From: Thalassococcus sp. S3
GTDB taxonomy: Bacteria > Pseudomonadota > Alphaproteobacteria > Rhodobacterales > Rhodobacteraceae
DNA: 64,000 nucleotides
Direction: 5' to 3'
NCBI RefSeq assembly: GCF_004216475.1
Contig: NZ_CP022303.1
Span: forward strand, 62,001 to 126,000
Shown: piece by piece, positions 43,450-51,623 of the stretch
Layout: every line of letters starts with the position of its first letter
Numbering within the stretch: the first letter of the stretch is position 1
Made by a program: the position numbers and the translations under genes
The notes under the pieces: model-generated
What the model was told of the DNA's origin: nothing
The model's database searches: none
The model's input: only the letters and a program-made list of their open reading frames with translations

Positions 43450-43863
43450 TTATTCTACGTGAACCGACCCGTCCGCGCGGATCAGGCCAAACAAGATATT
43501 GCGGGAGGAGAGGTTCATGACGCGGATCATGTCCCCGTCAGCACCCCGTCCAAGCGCCCGCCCCGCGGTTGAAATCCGAAGGCCAGCGCGTGCGTAGATC
43601 AGCGGAACCATCTGGTTGCGCTCCACGATGGCTGGCGGCCCGATATCGCCCGGTCGCATCGGTCGTCCGGGATAAAGCGCGATGCGCGCTTCCTGTCCGA
43701 TCACCTCGGACGGATCCGAAAGGGCTCCGGCAATCGACACCTGCTTGATCACAAGGTCTTCCGGGCCGATGACGCTGCCGGCACGGATCGTACGGGCCGG
43801 GACGAGGATATCGGCCTGAACCGCTTGCGCTGCGATCAGCAGAAATGCCAAAGCCCACCGCAT
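43450..43863 (-). CDS. flgA: P-ring assembly chaperone FlgA
   Basis: A 137-residue periplasmic chaperone with a signal peptide (about 1-17, ending VQA) and an SAF domain: VPARTIRAGSVIGPEDLVI, then LYPGRPMRPGDI. It is shorter than enterobacterial FlgA and matches the short alphaproteobacterial form. It overlaps flgG by 1 base. Confidence 0.93.
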   Translation of the reverse strand: MRWALAFLLIAAQAVQADILVPARTIRAGSVIGPEDLVIKQVSIAGALSDPSEVIGQEARIALYPGRPMRPGDIGPPAIVERNQMVPLIYARAGLRISTAGRALGRGADGDMIRVMNLSSRNILFGLIRADGSVHVE

Positions 43864-44648
43864 CAGCGGACCTGCGTGGTCGCGCCCATCATCTGATCGG
43901 CGGCAGAGATCACTTTGGCGTTCATTTCATAGCCGCGCTGCGCCTCGATCAATTCCGTGATCTCACGCACCGCATCGACAGAGCTGTCTTCGAGATATCC
44001 CTGTCGCAGCGTGCCAAGCCCATCCTCGCCCGGGGTTGACACCAGGGCAGGCCCTGACGCCTCTGTTTCGGCAAAGAGGTTCGACCCCAACGCTTCCAGC
44101 CCCTTTGGATTGGTAAAGCCGGCAAGGGTGATTTGACCAAGAAGCTGCCCTTCGGCGTTGTCCTGGAAATAGGCGTAAACCTCACCGGCGGCATTGATCG
44201 AGATACTGCGCGCATCGGCAGGAATGACGATCTCCGGTGCGACCGGAAAGCCATCGGATGTGACGATCTGCCCTTCGGCAGAGCGTTTCAGACTGCCGTC
44301 ACGCGTATAACCGGACTGGCCCGATGGCAGCGTGATTTCGAGATATCCCTCGCCTTCGATGGCCACGTCGAGATCCGCGCCGGTGGCCGACAGGGAGCCC
44401 TGCGCAAGGTGCACCGTGACCGCCGCCGGACGCACGCCAAGACCCAGCTGAACGCCGGTGGGCAGCACCGTCCCGTCGGCGGCGTTGATCGTGCCGGCCC
44501 GCGCGATCTGCTGATAATGCAGATCGGCGAATTCGGCGCGCCGGGCGTTATATCCCGTCGTGCTCATATTCGCGAGGTTGTTGGAGATCGTTTCGACCCG
44601 CATCTGCTGGGCACTCATGCCGGTGGCGGCAATCTTAAGGGCACGCAT
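43863..44648 (-). CDS. flgG: flagellar distal rod protein FlgG
   Basis: A 261-residue rod subunit. MRALKIAATGMSAQQMRVE and SNNLANMSTTGYNARRAEF at the N-terminus, and RGYEMNAKVISAADQMM at the C-terminus, are diagnostic. Length equals the family norm. It lies 15 bases after flgF. Confidence 0.98.
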   Translation of the reverse strand: MRALKIAATGMSAQQMRVETISNNLANMSTTGYNARRAEFADLHYQQIARAGTINAADGTVLPTGVQLGLGVRPAAVTVHLAQGSLSATGADLDVAIEGEGYLEITLPSGQSGYTRDGSLKRSAEGQIVTSDGFPVAPEIVIPADARSISINAAGEVYAYFQDNAEGQLLGQITLAGFTNPKGLEALGSNLFAETEASGPALVSTPGEDGLGTLRQGYLEDSSVDAVREITELIEAQRGYEMNAKVISAADQMMGATTQVR

Positions 44649-44663
44649 GGCGATATCCCTCCC

Positions 44664-45377
44664 TTATTTCGTAAGTGATTTGACCGCCGCGCGGATACGC
44701 TCGTCCTCGGCGGTAAGAAAGCTTTGCCCCAGCTCGTAAGCGCGCTGGACTTCGATCATGCGTGCGATCTGGGTAACCGGATCGACGTTTGAGGCTTCGA
44801 GAAACCCCTGAAGGACCCTCGCATCCGGTGCGGCCTCCACCCCGTCGATACTTTCGAACATCACGCCATCCTCCCGGCGCAGGCCGGTCACGTCGATGGG
44901 TTTGTAAAGCCCTACCTGGCCCAGCGGTTGTCCCCCGGCGCTGACGGTGCCGTCCGGCGCGATCTTCAGACCCGGCGTGTTCGGTGGAATAAAGACCGGT
45001 GTGCCGCCGGGATCGAGAACGCGAAACCCGTCCGGCGTGACCAGATCGCCCTCGGCGTTGGGCGAAAACGCTCCGGCTCGGGTCAGCCGCTCTCCGCTGG
45101 GCGTTTCGATCAGAAAAAAGCCATCGCCCTCGATCGCAAGATCGAAGGTCCCTCCGGTCTGGTCCAACGCGCCTTGCGCCATAGAGGTTTTTCGACCGTT
45201 CGCGTGGCCCATGGAGACAGACGGCGCATTCTCGGACTGCCGAACGAATTCAGAAAAGATCAGCCCTTCTTGCCGGTATCCCGTCGTGGCCGAATTGGCG
45301 ATGTTGTTCGCCACGACCTGCATTTCTCGCATCAGGCCCGATTGACGGGCGAGTGTTACATATCCGGTGGAGCCCAA
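44664..45377 (-). CDS. flgF: flagellar proximal rod protein FlgF
   Basis: A 237-residue rod protein with MREMQVVANNIANSATTGYR near the N-terminus and VQRAYELGQSFLTAEDERI at the C-terminus. It is slightly shorter and less conserved than FlgG, as usual. It begins 1 base after the fliQ stop. Confidence 0.95.
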   Translation of the reverse strand: MGSTGYVTLARQSGLMREMQVVANNIANSATTGYRQEGLIFSEFVRQSENAPSVSMGHANGRKTSMAQGALDQTGGTFDLAIEGDGFFLIETPSGERLTRAGAFSPNAEGDLVTPDGFRVLDPGGTPVFIPPNTPGLKIAPDGTVSAGGQPLGQVGLYKPIDVTGLRREDGVMFESIDGVEAAPDARVLQGFLEASNVDPVTQIARMIEVQRAYELGQSFLTAEDERIRAAVKSLTK

Positions 45378-45378
45378 T

Positions 45379-45648
45379 TTAACCTCCGACGATAAGGGGA
45401 ACGATCTGGCCCTGAAAAAAGGAGACCAGCGTCTGTGTCATGAAACCCATGGAAATCCAGAAAACGATCACGATGGCGCCCAGTTTGGGCACGAAGGTCA
45501 GCGTCATCTCTTGGATCGACGTCAACGCCTGGAAAAGACCGACAATCAACCCGGCGATCAGGGCCACCGAAAGGATCGGGATCGAGATCACCACAGCGAC
45601 CCAAAGCCCCTGGCGCAGCGTGTCGAAAAAGATGGCCTCCGAGAGCAT
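45379..45648 (-). CDS. fliQ: flagellar export gate protein FliQ
   Basis: An 89-residue protein with two transmembrane helices (about 15-38 and 52-74) and FIPEP-class motifs such as LIVGLFQALTSIQEMTLTFV. This is the standard FliQ length and pattern. It sits between fliE and flgF, 1 base from each. Confidence 0.96.
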   Translation of the reverse strand: MLSEAIFFDTLRQGLWVAVVISIPILSVALIAGLIVGLFQALTSIQEMTLTFVPKLGAIVIVFWISMGFMTQTLVSFFQGQIVPLIVGG

Positions 45649-45649
45649 C

Positions 45650-45940
45650 TTAGACCGGCATTCTCAGGATTTCCTGATAGGCCTCGACAACCTTGTTGCG
45701 CACGGTCACCGCGGTTTCCACCGCCAGTTCCGTCTGGGCCAGAGCCTGAACCAGAGCATGTGGATCAGCGTCGCCGACCATCGCCGCCTGGGCCGTGGCC
45801 TCGGTGTCGCGCAGCGTCGCGGCAAAGTCCTGCGCCATGGTCTGAAACCGTGCGCCCGCGCTTTCCGCGCCGGTCTGCGGTTCGGTTGCGGGCCGCGACT
45901 CGGCATATTTGCCGGCCGCTTGAATCGCGCGAATATCCAT
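45650..45940 (-). CDS. fliE: flagellar MS ring-rod junction protein FliE
   Basis: A 96-residue export substrate. Its C-terminal half (LAQTELAVETAVTVRNKVVE, then AYQEILRMPV) is the conserved FliE end. The N-terminus is variable. It lies between flgC and fliQ. Confidence 0.94.
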   Translation of the reverse strand: MDIRAIQAAGKYAESRPATEPQTGAESAGARFQTMAQDFAATLRDTEATAQAAMVGDADPHALVQALAQTELAVETAVTVRNKVVEAYQEILRMPV

Positions 45941-45952
45941 TCTGGATCTCCT

Positions 45953-46345
45953 TTATTTTCGTAGTAATTCCGTCAGGCTCGACGACATTTGCCGGGCCTG
46001 CTCGAACATCTTGAGGTTTGCTTCGTAACTGCGCTGTGCTTCACGCGCGTCGGCCAGTTCGATCATCAGATCGACATTCGTACCCTCATAATGGCCACTC
46101 TCGTCGGCCAGCGGATGTGCCGGGTCAAAGATGCGCTCCAGCTCTGTGCGGTCGAGGTTCACGCGCCCGGTTTTCACTTCGCTGATCTGGCTGGTCGGAT
46201 CGGTCAGACTTTCGAACGGCACCGTCTTGCGGCGATAACCGGGCGTGTCCGCATTCGAGATGTTCTCGGACACGTGACGCAGCCGGGCCGCTTGTGCGCG
46301 CAATGCGCTGGAAGAGACCGAAAGGGATTTGGAAAACTCGCTCAT
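45953..46345 (-). CDS. flgC: flagellar proximal rod protein FlgC
   Basis: A 130-residue rod protein with LRHVSENISNADTPGYRRKT and a C-terminal REAQRSYEANLKMFEQA. The ATG at 46345 is preferred over the GTG one codon earlier. It follows flgB by 9 bases. Confidence 0.96.
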   Translation of the reverse strand: MSEFSKSLSVSSSALRAQAARLRHVSENISNADTPGYRRKTVPFESLTDPTSQISEVKTGRVNLDRTELERIFDPAHPLADESGHYEGTNVDLMIELADAREAQRSYEANLKMFEQARQMSSSLTELLRK

Positions 46346-46354
46346 CACACGTCC

Positions 46355-46741
46355 TCACTGATGCCGGATGCTTGTGCGCAGGATCCCAAGCGCCGATTTA
46401 TAGATCGACACGGCGCGATCATGCTGTCGCTTGACTTCAACCGCGTTCAGCATCTGCTCCTCGATCGAGACGCTGTTCTCGTTCGGATCGCTGCCTGCTT
46501 TTTCCGATACGATGATCTGAGCGCTGACATCGCGGGTGCCCAGAAGATGCGTCTTGCGCGTGGCGTGCTGCCCGGCGAAGACCTCACGCTTTTCATAGAG
46601 TTGTGAAAACGGAACGATGTCTTTCGCGCGGTAACCGGGTGTGTCGGCATGCGCGATGTTCTGGGCCACAACGGCCTGACGGGCGCCGGCATGGGTTGCC
46701 ATGGCATGGGCCATCTTGAAAACGTTCAGATTTTTGAACAC
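46355..46741 (-). CDS. flgB: flagellar proximal rod protein FlgB
   Basis: A 128-residue rod protein with RQAVVAQNIAHADTPGYRAK and a C-terminal KRQHDRAVSIYKSALGILR. The start is GTG at 46741, supported by GGGAG 8 bases before it. It heads the nine-gene flgB-flgC-fliE-fliQ-flgF-flgG-flgA-flgH-fliL2 operon and is divergent from fliI. Confidence 0.95.
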   Translation of the reverse strand: MFKNLNVFKMAHAMATHAGARQAVVAQNIAHADTPGYRAKDIVPFSQLYEKREVFAGQHATRKTHLLGTRDVSAQIIVSEKAGSDPNENSVSIEEQMLNAVEVKRQHDRAVSIYKSALGILRTSIRHQ

Positions 46742-46764
46742 CGGGGCTTCTCCCTCGATCTATT

Positions 46765-46779
46765 TCAATCAAGCCTTAA
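46765..46779. promoter_or_regulatory. CtrA-like site in the divergent flgB/fliI region
   Basis: TCAA-N7-TTAA within the 88-base space between flgB and fliI, one mismatch from TTAA-N7-TTAA. It is the weakest of the six candidates. Confidence 0.45.
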
Positions 46780-46829
46780 CCCCGATTCCTTTAGAAACCG
46801 TTGTCAGGGGCAAAAGGAGAACATCGATC

Positions 46830-48173
46830 ATGACACTTGAAATCCAGGGATGTGCCGATCTGATCCGCAATTGCGACCGCGTGCGCCCCGTTGGGCGCGT
46901 TGTCGCGGTTGAGGGGGCGGCGGTTCAACTTGGTGGTCTTCTGGATCATGCGTGCATCGGGGACAGGATCGCCTTGCGGCTGTCGGATGCGACGCTGCTT
47001 GACGGCGAAGTTGTTCAGATCACGCGGGATGCGGTTGTGATGCTGCCGCAGCATGCCCCTCATGGCGTGGCTTTGGGGGATGCCGCCACCCTGATCCCGG
47101 GCGGGGCAGAAGTCACGCCGGGCGACGCCTGGATCGGGCGCATTATTGATCCTTACGGCAATCCTCTCGATGGGGCGCCGCTCATGCCCGGGGCGGCGCC
47201 GCGGCGGCTGATGGCGAATCCCCCGCCCGCGGCAGAGCGTCTGGCGCTGGGCGCGCGTATGCAGACCGGGCTTGCGGTGACCAACACGCTTTTGCCGATC
47301 ACGGCGGGTCAGCGGATCGGGCTCTTTGCGGGGTCCGGCGTGGGCAAATCCCGCCTGCTGGCCCGGCTGGCGCAGAATATGGAAGCCGATGTCGTCGTCA
47401 TCGCGATGATCGGAGAGCGTGGGCGCGAGGTACGCCACTTCGTCGACAAGACACTGGGGGCCGAGGGATTGGCGCGTTCCGTGATCGTTGCCGCGACCTC
47501 CGATCAGTCCCCTTTGGTGCGCCGTCGATGTGCCTGGACCGCCATGGCCACCGCAGAACATTTTCGGGACCAGGGCCTCAACGTGCTTTTCCTGGCCGAT
47601 TCGGTGACCCGCTTCGCCGAGGCACACCGCGAGATTGCCAGTGTCGCGGGAGAGCCGCCCGCGCTGCGTGGATACCCGCCCTCGACCTCTCACATGATCA
47701 TGTCACTCTGCGAACGGGCGGGGCCTGGCACCATTAATCAGGGGTTCATCACCGCGATCTTCAGCGTTCTGGTGGCGGGATCCGACATGGATGAACCGAT
47801 CGCCGATATCCTGCGCGGCGTTCTGGACGGACATATCGTCTTGGACCGCGAAATTGCGGAGCGTGGCCGCTATCCGGCGATCAATGTCCTCCGCTCCGTC
47901 TCGCGGAGCTTGCCCGAAGCCGCGACAGAGCCCGAAAACGCGATGCTGACGGAAACCCGGCGCCTGTTGGGCGCCTATGAACAGTCGCAGGTCATGATCA
48001 AGGCCGGTCTCTATGTCGAGGGGTCAGATCCCCTGGTCGATCGCGCCATTCGTGTGTGGTCCGATCTTGACGAGTTCCTGTCACGCTCGCACGAGACTGA
48101 GGTTGGAATCAGCTTCGACAAACTTGGTCTGATCCTCCGGCGCAGTCGGCAGGGGACGCATGGTCCGACCTAA
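46830..48173 (+). CDS. fliI: flagellum-specific export ATPase FliI
   Basis: A 447-residue F1-beta-like ATPase: Walker A GSGVGKS in LFAGSGVGKSRLLA, VIAMIGERGREVRHF, Walker B LNVLFLADSVTRFAEAHRE and GYPPSTSHMIMSL. It energises substrate entry to the export gate and binds FliH. AAAGGAG at 46812-46819 sets the ATG at 46830; the frame is open from 46701. It appears to be transcribed alone. Confidence 0.97.
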   Translation: MTLEIQGCADLIRNCDRVRPVGRVVAVEGAAVQLGGLLDHACIGDRIALRLSDATLLDGEVVQITRDAVVMLPQHAPHGVALGDAATLIPGGAEVTPGDAWIGRIIDPYGNPLDGAPLMPGAAPRRLMANPPPAAERLALGARMQTGLAVTNTLLPITAGQRIGLFAGSGVGKSRLLARLAQNMEADVVVIAMIGERGREVRHFVDKTLGAEGLARSVIVAATSDQSPLVRRRCAWTAMATAEHFRDQGLNVLFLADSVTRFAEAHREIASVAGEPPALRGYPPSTSHMIMSLCERAGPGTINQGFITAIFSVLVAGSDMDEPIADILRGVLDGHIVLDREIAERGRYPAINVLRSVSRSLPEAATEPENAMLTETRRLLGAYEQSQVMIKAGLYVEGSDPLVDRAIRVWSDLDEFLSRSHETEVGISFDKLGLILRRSRQGTHGPT

Positions 48174-48189
48174 TAGCTTCAGGTCCGGA

Positions 48190-48990
48190 TCAGACCACCG
48201 CATTCTGTAGCAGGGTCGAGGCAACCGATGCGCCCGAAGAGGCCGAGTTGAATGCGTTCAGCTGTGACCGGGCCAGGTATGTATTCAGCAGCTTTTCCTG
48301 AATGTCCGGTTGCAGAAAATCCGCCAGCGTCTCCGCTCCGAACTCACGTCCGGCCTTGTCCTGAAAGATCTCAAGCTGCTTGTCGATGTCCAATTGCCCG
48401 AACGCTTCGGGAAGACCCATCGCGGTCTCGAACATCTTGCGCAAAGGCGCGAGGCTCATCATGGAATACCACTGCGCCCGATCGCTTTTCCCGCTCTCCG
48501 CCAGGATCGTCAGTTCCCGCTCGGCAAACAGGCCGATCCGCATGGTTTCATCCTGCTCGCCCACGGCGATTTCGAACGATTGTGCGCGGAATTGTTCGAG
48601 TATTTGATCGGCAAAACCGGTCGTCAAAGTCTGTGGAACCTGACCGGGCCCGAAGCCCAATGCCTCGCTGAACCTTTTGTAGCGTTCATCGGCAAGGCGG
48701 TTTGCAAGTGCGTCATCGCTCGCCGTTCCGTCCTCGAGGATTTTTTGCACGAAGAATCGGTTGTTTATGTCGTCCTGAAGCCCAAAGGCGCCCAGCGCGA
48801 CACCAAGAAGACGGCGGTCAGAGACGAGATCCTCAGCCGTTCTTACCTCTCCGATCTTCTCCTCGAAGTATTCCGCATCTCTCTTGATCTGGGCGCCCTG
48901 ATTGAATGCCTCGAATTGCTGGTCGTAGGTGCGCTGCAGGAACCGCCAACCGGCGATGCCCTGGGTCGGGATGACGGGCTGAAAACTCAT
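48190..48990 (-). CDS. DUF1217-type flagellar protein
   Basis: A 266-residue soluble, mainly helical protein beginning MSFQPVIPTQGIAGWRFL, a start I associate with DUF1217 proteins of alphaproteobacterial flagellar clusters. The start ATG overlaps the flbT stop by 4 bases. Repeated helical segments (LQDDINNRFFVQKILEDG, GFADQILEQFRAQSFEIAVG) are visible. It probably acts in flagellin or hook export or assembly, but its function is not established. It ends the flaF-flbT operon. Confidence 0.8.
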   Translation of the reverse strand: MSFQPVIPTQGIAGWRFLQRTYDQQFEAFNQGAQIKRDAEYFEEKIGEVRTAEDLVSDRRLLGVALGAFGLQDDINNRFFVQKILEDGTASDDALANRLADERYKRFSEALGFGPGQVPQTLTTGFADQILEQFRAQSFEIAVGEQDETMRIGLFAERELTILAESGKSDRAQWYSMMSLAPLRKMFETAMGLPEAFGQLDIDKQLEIFQDKAGREFGAETLADFLQPDIQEKLLNTYLARSQLNAFNSASSGASVASTLLQNAVV

Positions 48991-49391
48991 CTCGGCTGAA
49001 CGGCAAGCAGCCGGTCCTCTCTTTGCAACAGGGTGCGAAGGGCCTTGAGACACTGATAGTAGCGTTCGTTCAAAAGGGCCTGTGTCGCCGCGGCCAGGGC
49101 CGTGCGGCTGTCCTGATCGGTGAAAACCTGGCTCAGTTCCTCGATATGCCGCAGCAAGGGCAGCCGCGCTTCGTCCGGGGCTGTGTCCCCCGACAGAACG
49201 AGTTGCGCTGCATAGCAGATGCGTCGCACCGGCGTGTTGGCCTCTTCGGGATGAATGGCGTCACGCAGCCTCAGGATATGGGCATCTGGCGTCATGATGG
49301 ACAATCGGCTGCGCTTGTCCCCGTTTTCTATGACAGCACCGTTGATCAGAACGCGTTCTTTCGGGCTCAGTTTCAGGACAAGTCCGCTCAT
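48987..49391 (-). CDS. flbT: flagellin synthesis regulator FlbT
   Basis: A 134-residue protein starting MSGLVLKLSPKERVLINGAV, characteristic of FlbT. In Caulobacter FlbT represses flagellin translation by acting on the 5' leader of the mRNA, and FlaF opposes or complements it. It lies 1 base after flaF. The open frame extends upstream of the chosen ATG. Confidence 0.95.
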   Translation of the reverse strand: MSGLVLKLSPKERVLINGAVIENGDKRSRLSIMTPDAHILRLRDAIHPEEANTPVRRICYAAQLVLSGDTAPDEARLPLLRHIEELSQVFTDQDSRTALAAATQALLNERYYQCLKALRTLLQREDRLLAVQPR

Positions 49392-49392
49392 C

Positions 49393-49764
49393 TCAGTGTT
49401 TCCTTGCCTTAAGGCCGCGCAGGATCGCCGCGTTGACTTCAAGCAGCGGTACGACGTTGTCCTCCCGTGCCAGAACCTTGCTGGTGTGCTGGAACGTGAA
49501 CTCCGCCAGATAGAAAAGCCGTGCTTTCAGCTCCGCTGGCAGGCCGTTTTCGGGGTCCGACAAATCCCGGGCAAAGAGCGTCCAAAGCCTTTTATTGTCG
49601 TGCAGAGCCTGGGCGAGGTCAGAAAAACCGGCTGTTCCTCTTTGGGCAGCGGCTTTGATCCGATGCGTCACTTGCGCGACGACTTCGTATTCCAGGCTGC
49701 GCGGCGTTCGCGTCGGAACAGCCGCCGCGGAATAGGCGCGGCGCGCTTTCATCGTGGCATTCAC
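49393..49764 (-). CDS. flaF: flagellin synthesis regulator/secretion chaperone FlaF
   Basis: A 123-residue protein with AYSAAAVPTRTPRSLEYEVV and DNKRLWTLFARDLSDPENGL, typical of FlaF. It controls flagellin production and secretion with FlbT. It lies downstream of the flagellin gene, separated by the hairpin at 49802-49829. Confidence 0.93.
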   Translation of the reverse strand: MNATMKARRAYSAAAVPTRTPRSLEYEVVAQVTHRIKAAAQRGTAGFSDLAQALHDNKRLWTLFARDLSDPENGLPAELKARLFYLAEFTFQHTSKVLAREDNVVPLLEVNAAILRGLKARKH

Positions 49765-49801
49765 GTGTAAACCTCGGCTGGTTTGAAAAAGGGGGTCATA
49801 C

Positions 49802-49829
49802 GGGCCGGGGCATGTTCACGCCCCGGCCC
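49802..49829 (-). terminator. hairpin after the flagellin gene
   Basis: A perfect 10-bp inverted repeat, GGGCCGGGGC (49802-49811) and GCCCCGGCCC (49820-49829), with an 8-base loop. It starts 6 bases after the flagellin stop codon. On the minus strand it is followed within 12 bases by TTTTTC, so it probably terminates or attenuates flagellin mRNA before flaF. Confidence 0.7.
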
Positions 49830-49835
49830 AATGTG

Positions 49836-50681
49836 TTACCGGAAGAGCGACAGGATGGTCTGCGGCGCCTGGTTCGCGATGGAGAGGGCTTGAACACCCA
49901 ACTGCTGTTGCGTCTGCAGGGCCTGGAGCTTGGCGGAGGTCGCCTCCATGTCCGCGTCCACCAACGATCCGATTCCCGACTTCATTGCATCCGTCAGCTT
50001 GCCAACGAATTCGTTCTGATCGCGGATCCGGGCCGCCGAAGCACCAAGGCTGGACGCGCCATCGATCGCGGTTTGAAGGAACACCTCGACCTCCGCGAGC
50101 GCGGTTGCTGCCGTCGCGGTGTCGGTGATCGCGGTCAGGTCCGCAACGAGGTCGATATTGGCTTCAAAATCGACGGAGTTCACGGTGATCGAAGCCGGCG
50201 TAGGCGCGGCGGTGCCAACGCGGTCGATCGAGGACAGAACGCCCAGCGACGTGGCCCCGTTGCCGTCCACGTCAGTGGCCAGGAGGTTCGCGCCGTTGAA
50301 CTGCGCCGCGCTGATGATCGACGCCACCTGTGCGGACCGTTCCGAGATGTCGGCCTGGATCTTGGTGAAGTCGACGTTTTCGCTGTTGGCGGAAATCGCG
50401 AGCTCCTTGATCTCTTTCAGGACCTCGACGACCCGCTCTGCACCGGCGGATGCAACGGCAACCGTGGATTCGCCCAGCGACAGCGCGTCGGATACGGCTT
50501 CAAAACCGGCGACGTCCGATTCCATCACCTTGGAGATACCCCAAATGGCCGAGCCATCCTTGGCCGTTGCGATATCCTTACCCGTCGAAATGGCGTTCTG
50601 GGTCTTATCCAGATCGGAATTGATGGATTTCAGGGTCTGCAGCGCAACCATTGCGCCGTTATTTGTCAGAATGCTGGACAT
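49836..50681 (-). CDS. flagellin
   Basis: A 281-residue filament subunit. The N-terminal D0/D1 end (SILTNNGAMVALQTLKSI) and the C-terminal end (GVQALSIANQAPQTILSLFR) are conserved, with a short central variable part, so it is a compact flagellin. The ATG follows AAAGGAAC. A 209-base upstream region with a CtrA-type site suggests its own promoter and a long leader, the expected target of FlbT. It is the only flagellin in the window. Confidence 0.97.
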   Translation of the reverse strand: MSSILTNNGAMVALQTLKSINSDLDKTQNAISTGKDIATAKDGSAIWGISKVMESDVAGFEAVSDALSLGESTVAVASAGAERVVEVLKEIKELAISANSENVDFTKIQADISERSAQVASIISAAQFNGANLLATDVDGNGATSLGVLSSIDRVGTAAPTPASITVNSVDFEANIDLVADLTAITDTATAATALAEVEVFLQTAIDGASSLGASAARIRDQNEFVGKLTDAMKSGIGSLVDADMEATSAKLQALQTQQQLGVQALSIANQAPQTILSLFR

Positions 50682-50833
50682 ATGTATGTTCCTTTAGTCA
50701 TTGGGCCATTTCGCCCAGTTTCATCCCCGCCCCCGGAGGACGGACCAAACGTCTTTCTGACTTGTGCGATTGCCAGCCCTCTGGCGCCGCGCCACCCGAT
50801 GTCGGATGCAGGAACACCATGCGCCGTGAAGTG

Positions 50834-50848
50834 CTAACGGAGTGCTAA
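50834..50848 (-). promoter_or_regulatory. CtrA-type site upstream of the flagellin gene
   Basis: On the minus strand this reads TTAG-N7-TTAG; an eight-base TTAGCACT is directly repeated here. It lies about 153-167 bases before the flagellin ATG, which fits a promoter with a long leader. No sigma-28 or sigma-54 promoter was obvious in the same interval. Confidence 0.5.
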
Positions 50849-50890
50849 ACGGTGCCCGGCATCTGCTTAGGATTTGACATAAATCCGCCG

Positions 50891-51250
50891 TCAGGCCCGT
50901 TTTTCGACCTTTGGTGCATCGGGTGTCACGATGCTTTGCTTGTTGCCGTACTGGTCGTAGGTCTCAAGGGATCGGCGTGCCTTTCGGATATGGGCCATGC
51001 GCCCTGCGACCGCGCGTATCCCCTCCAGCGCGCTGTTCAAGAGCGCCTGATTTCGGGTCAGCTTGCCATGAACCGGCCCCATACGGTCGGCAGGTGCGTC
51101 GTTCAGACGATTGAGTGTCTCGACAAGCCCCTCCTTCTGTTCGGCAAGCCGGGCCACCCGGTCCAACTCCCCTGCCAGCAGGGCCGCGCGTTCCTCTTCA
51201 AGCAGATCGTCCAGCGCGTCGATCAGCATCTGCGGGTGGTCATCAGTCAT
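50891..51250 (-). CDS. FlgN-like export chaperone
   Basis: A 119-residue helical protein with LIDALDDLLEEERAALLAGE and LDRVARLAEQKEGLVETL, the pattern of FlgN-family chaperones for FlgK and FlgL. It overlaps the rod-binding gene upstream by 8 bases. FlgN identity rests on pattern and context rather than a strong motif. Confidence 0.7.
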   Translation of the reverse strand: MTDDHPQMLIDALDDLLEEERAALLAGELDRVARLAEQKEGLVETLNRLNDAPADRMGPVHGKLTRNQALLNSALEGIRAVAGRMAHIRKARRSLETYDQYGNKQSIVTPDAPKVEKRA

Positions 51251-51512
51251 CGGCTCTCTCTTTCAGGGCTTCAAAAAGGGATTCGGCCAGCCCGATCCCC
51301 CCGGTTTCCGCCATTTTCTGCGCTTGTGCCTCCACCAGAAAGGAGCTGAACTGATCCTCTCCAGCGGCTCCGCCAAAACTGTCCGGGCTCTGCCCCAGCC
51401 CTGCGGATTTCAGCATTTCCGCCAGGAATGCCGCCTCCAGATCCACGGCTGCCTTGCGCAGCGCGGCGTCGCGAGGGGTCGTTGACGTGCTGACAGATGT
51501 AACTGCGTCCAT
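51243..51512 (-). CDS. flgJ: short FlgJ-like rod-binding protein
   Basis: An 89-residue protein matching the N-terminal rod-binding domain of FlgJ: AAVDLEAAFLAEMLKSAGLG, then EAQAQKMAETGGIGLAE. The muramidase domain of enterobacterial FlgJ is absent, as is usual in alphaproteobacteria; the SLT enzyme at 36883 may supply that activity. It heads the flgJ-flgN pair and is divergent from fliK. Confidence 0.85.
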   Translation of the reverse strand: MDAVTSVSTSTTPRDAALRKAAVDLEAAFLAEMLKSAGLGQSPDSFGGAAGEDQFSSFLVEAQAQKMAETGGIGLAESLFEALKERADD

Positions 51513-51559
51513 CTATTCGCTCCAATTCGAATGATTTTCCTGACTATGGGGGCAAAGCG

Positions 51560-51574
51560 GTAAAGAAGCGGTAA
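51560..51574. promoter_or_regulatory. CtrA-like site in the divergent flgJ/fliK region
   Basis: GTAA-N7-GTAA on the plus strand (TTAC-N7-TTAC on the minus), inside the 111-base space between flgJ and fliK. Two half-site positions differ from the consensus, but the spacing is exact. Confidence 0.4.
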
Positions 51575-51623
51575 CCAGAGATGCGCATAGTCGGTGCACT
51601 GCGGAAGAATCCCGGGAGACGAC

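Noticed and set aside
46776..46794. TTAA...TTAG pair as the main CtrA site between flgB and fliI
   Set aside because: The half-sites are 11 bases apart rather than 7; the overlapping TCAA-N7-TTAA was listed instead.
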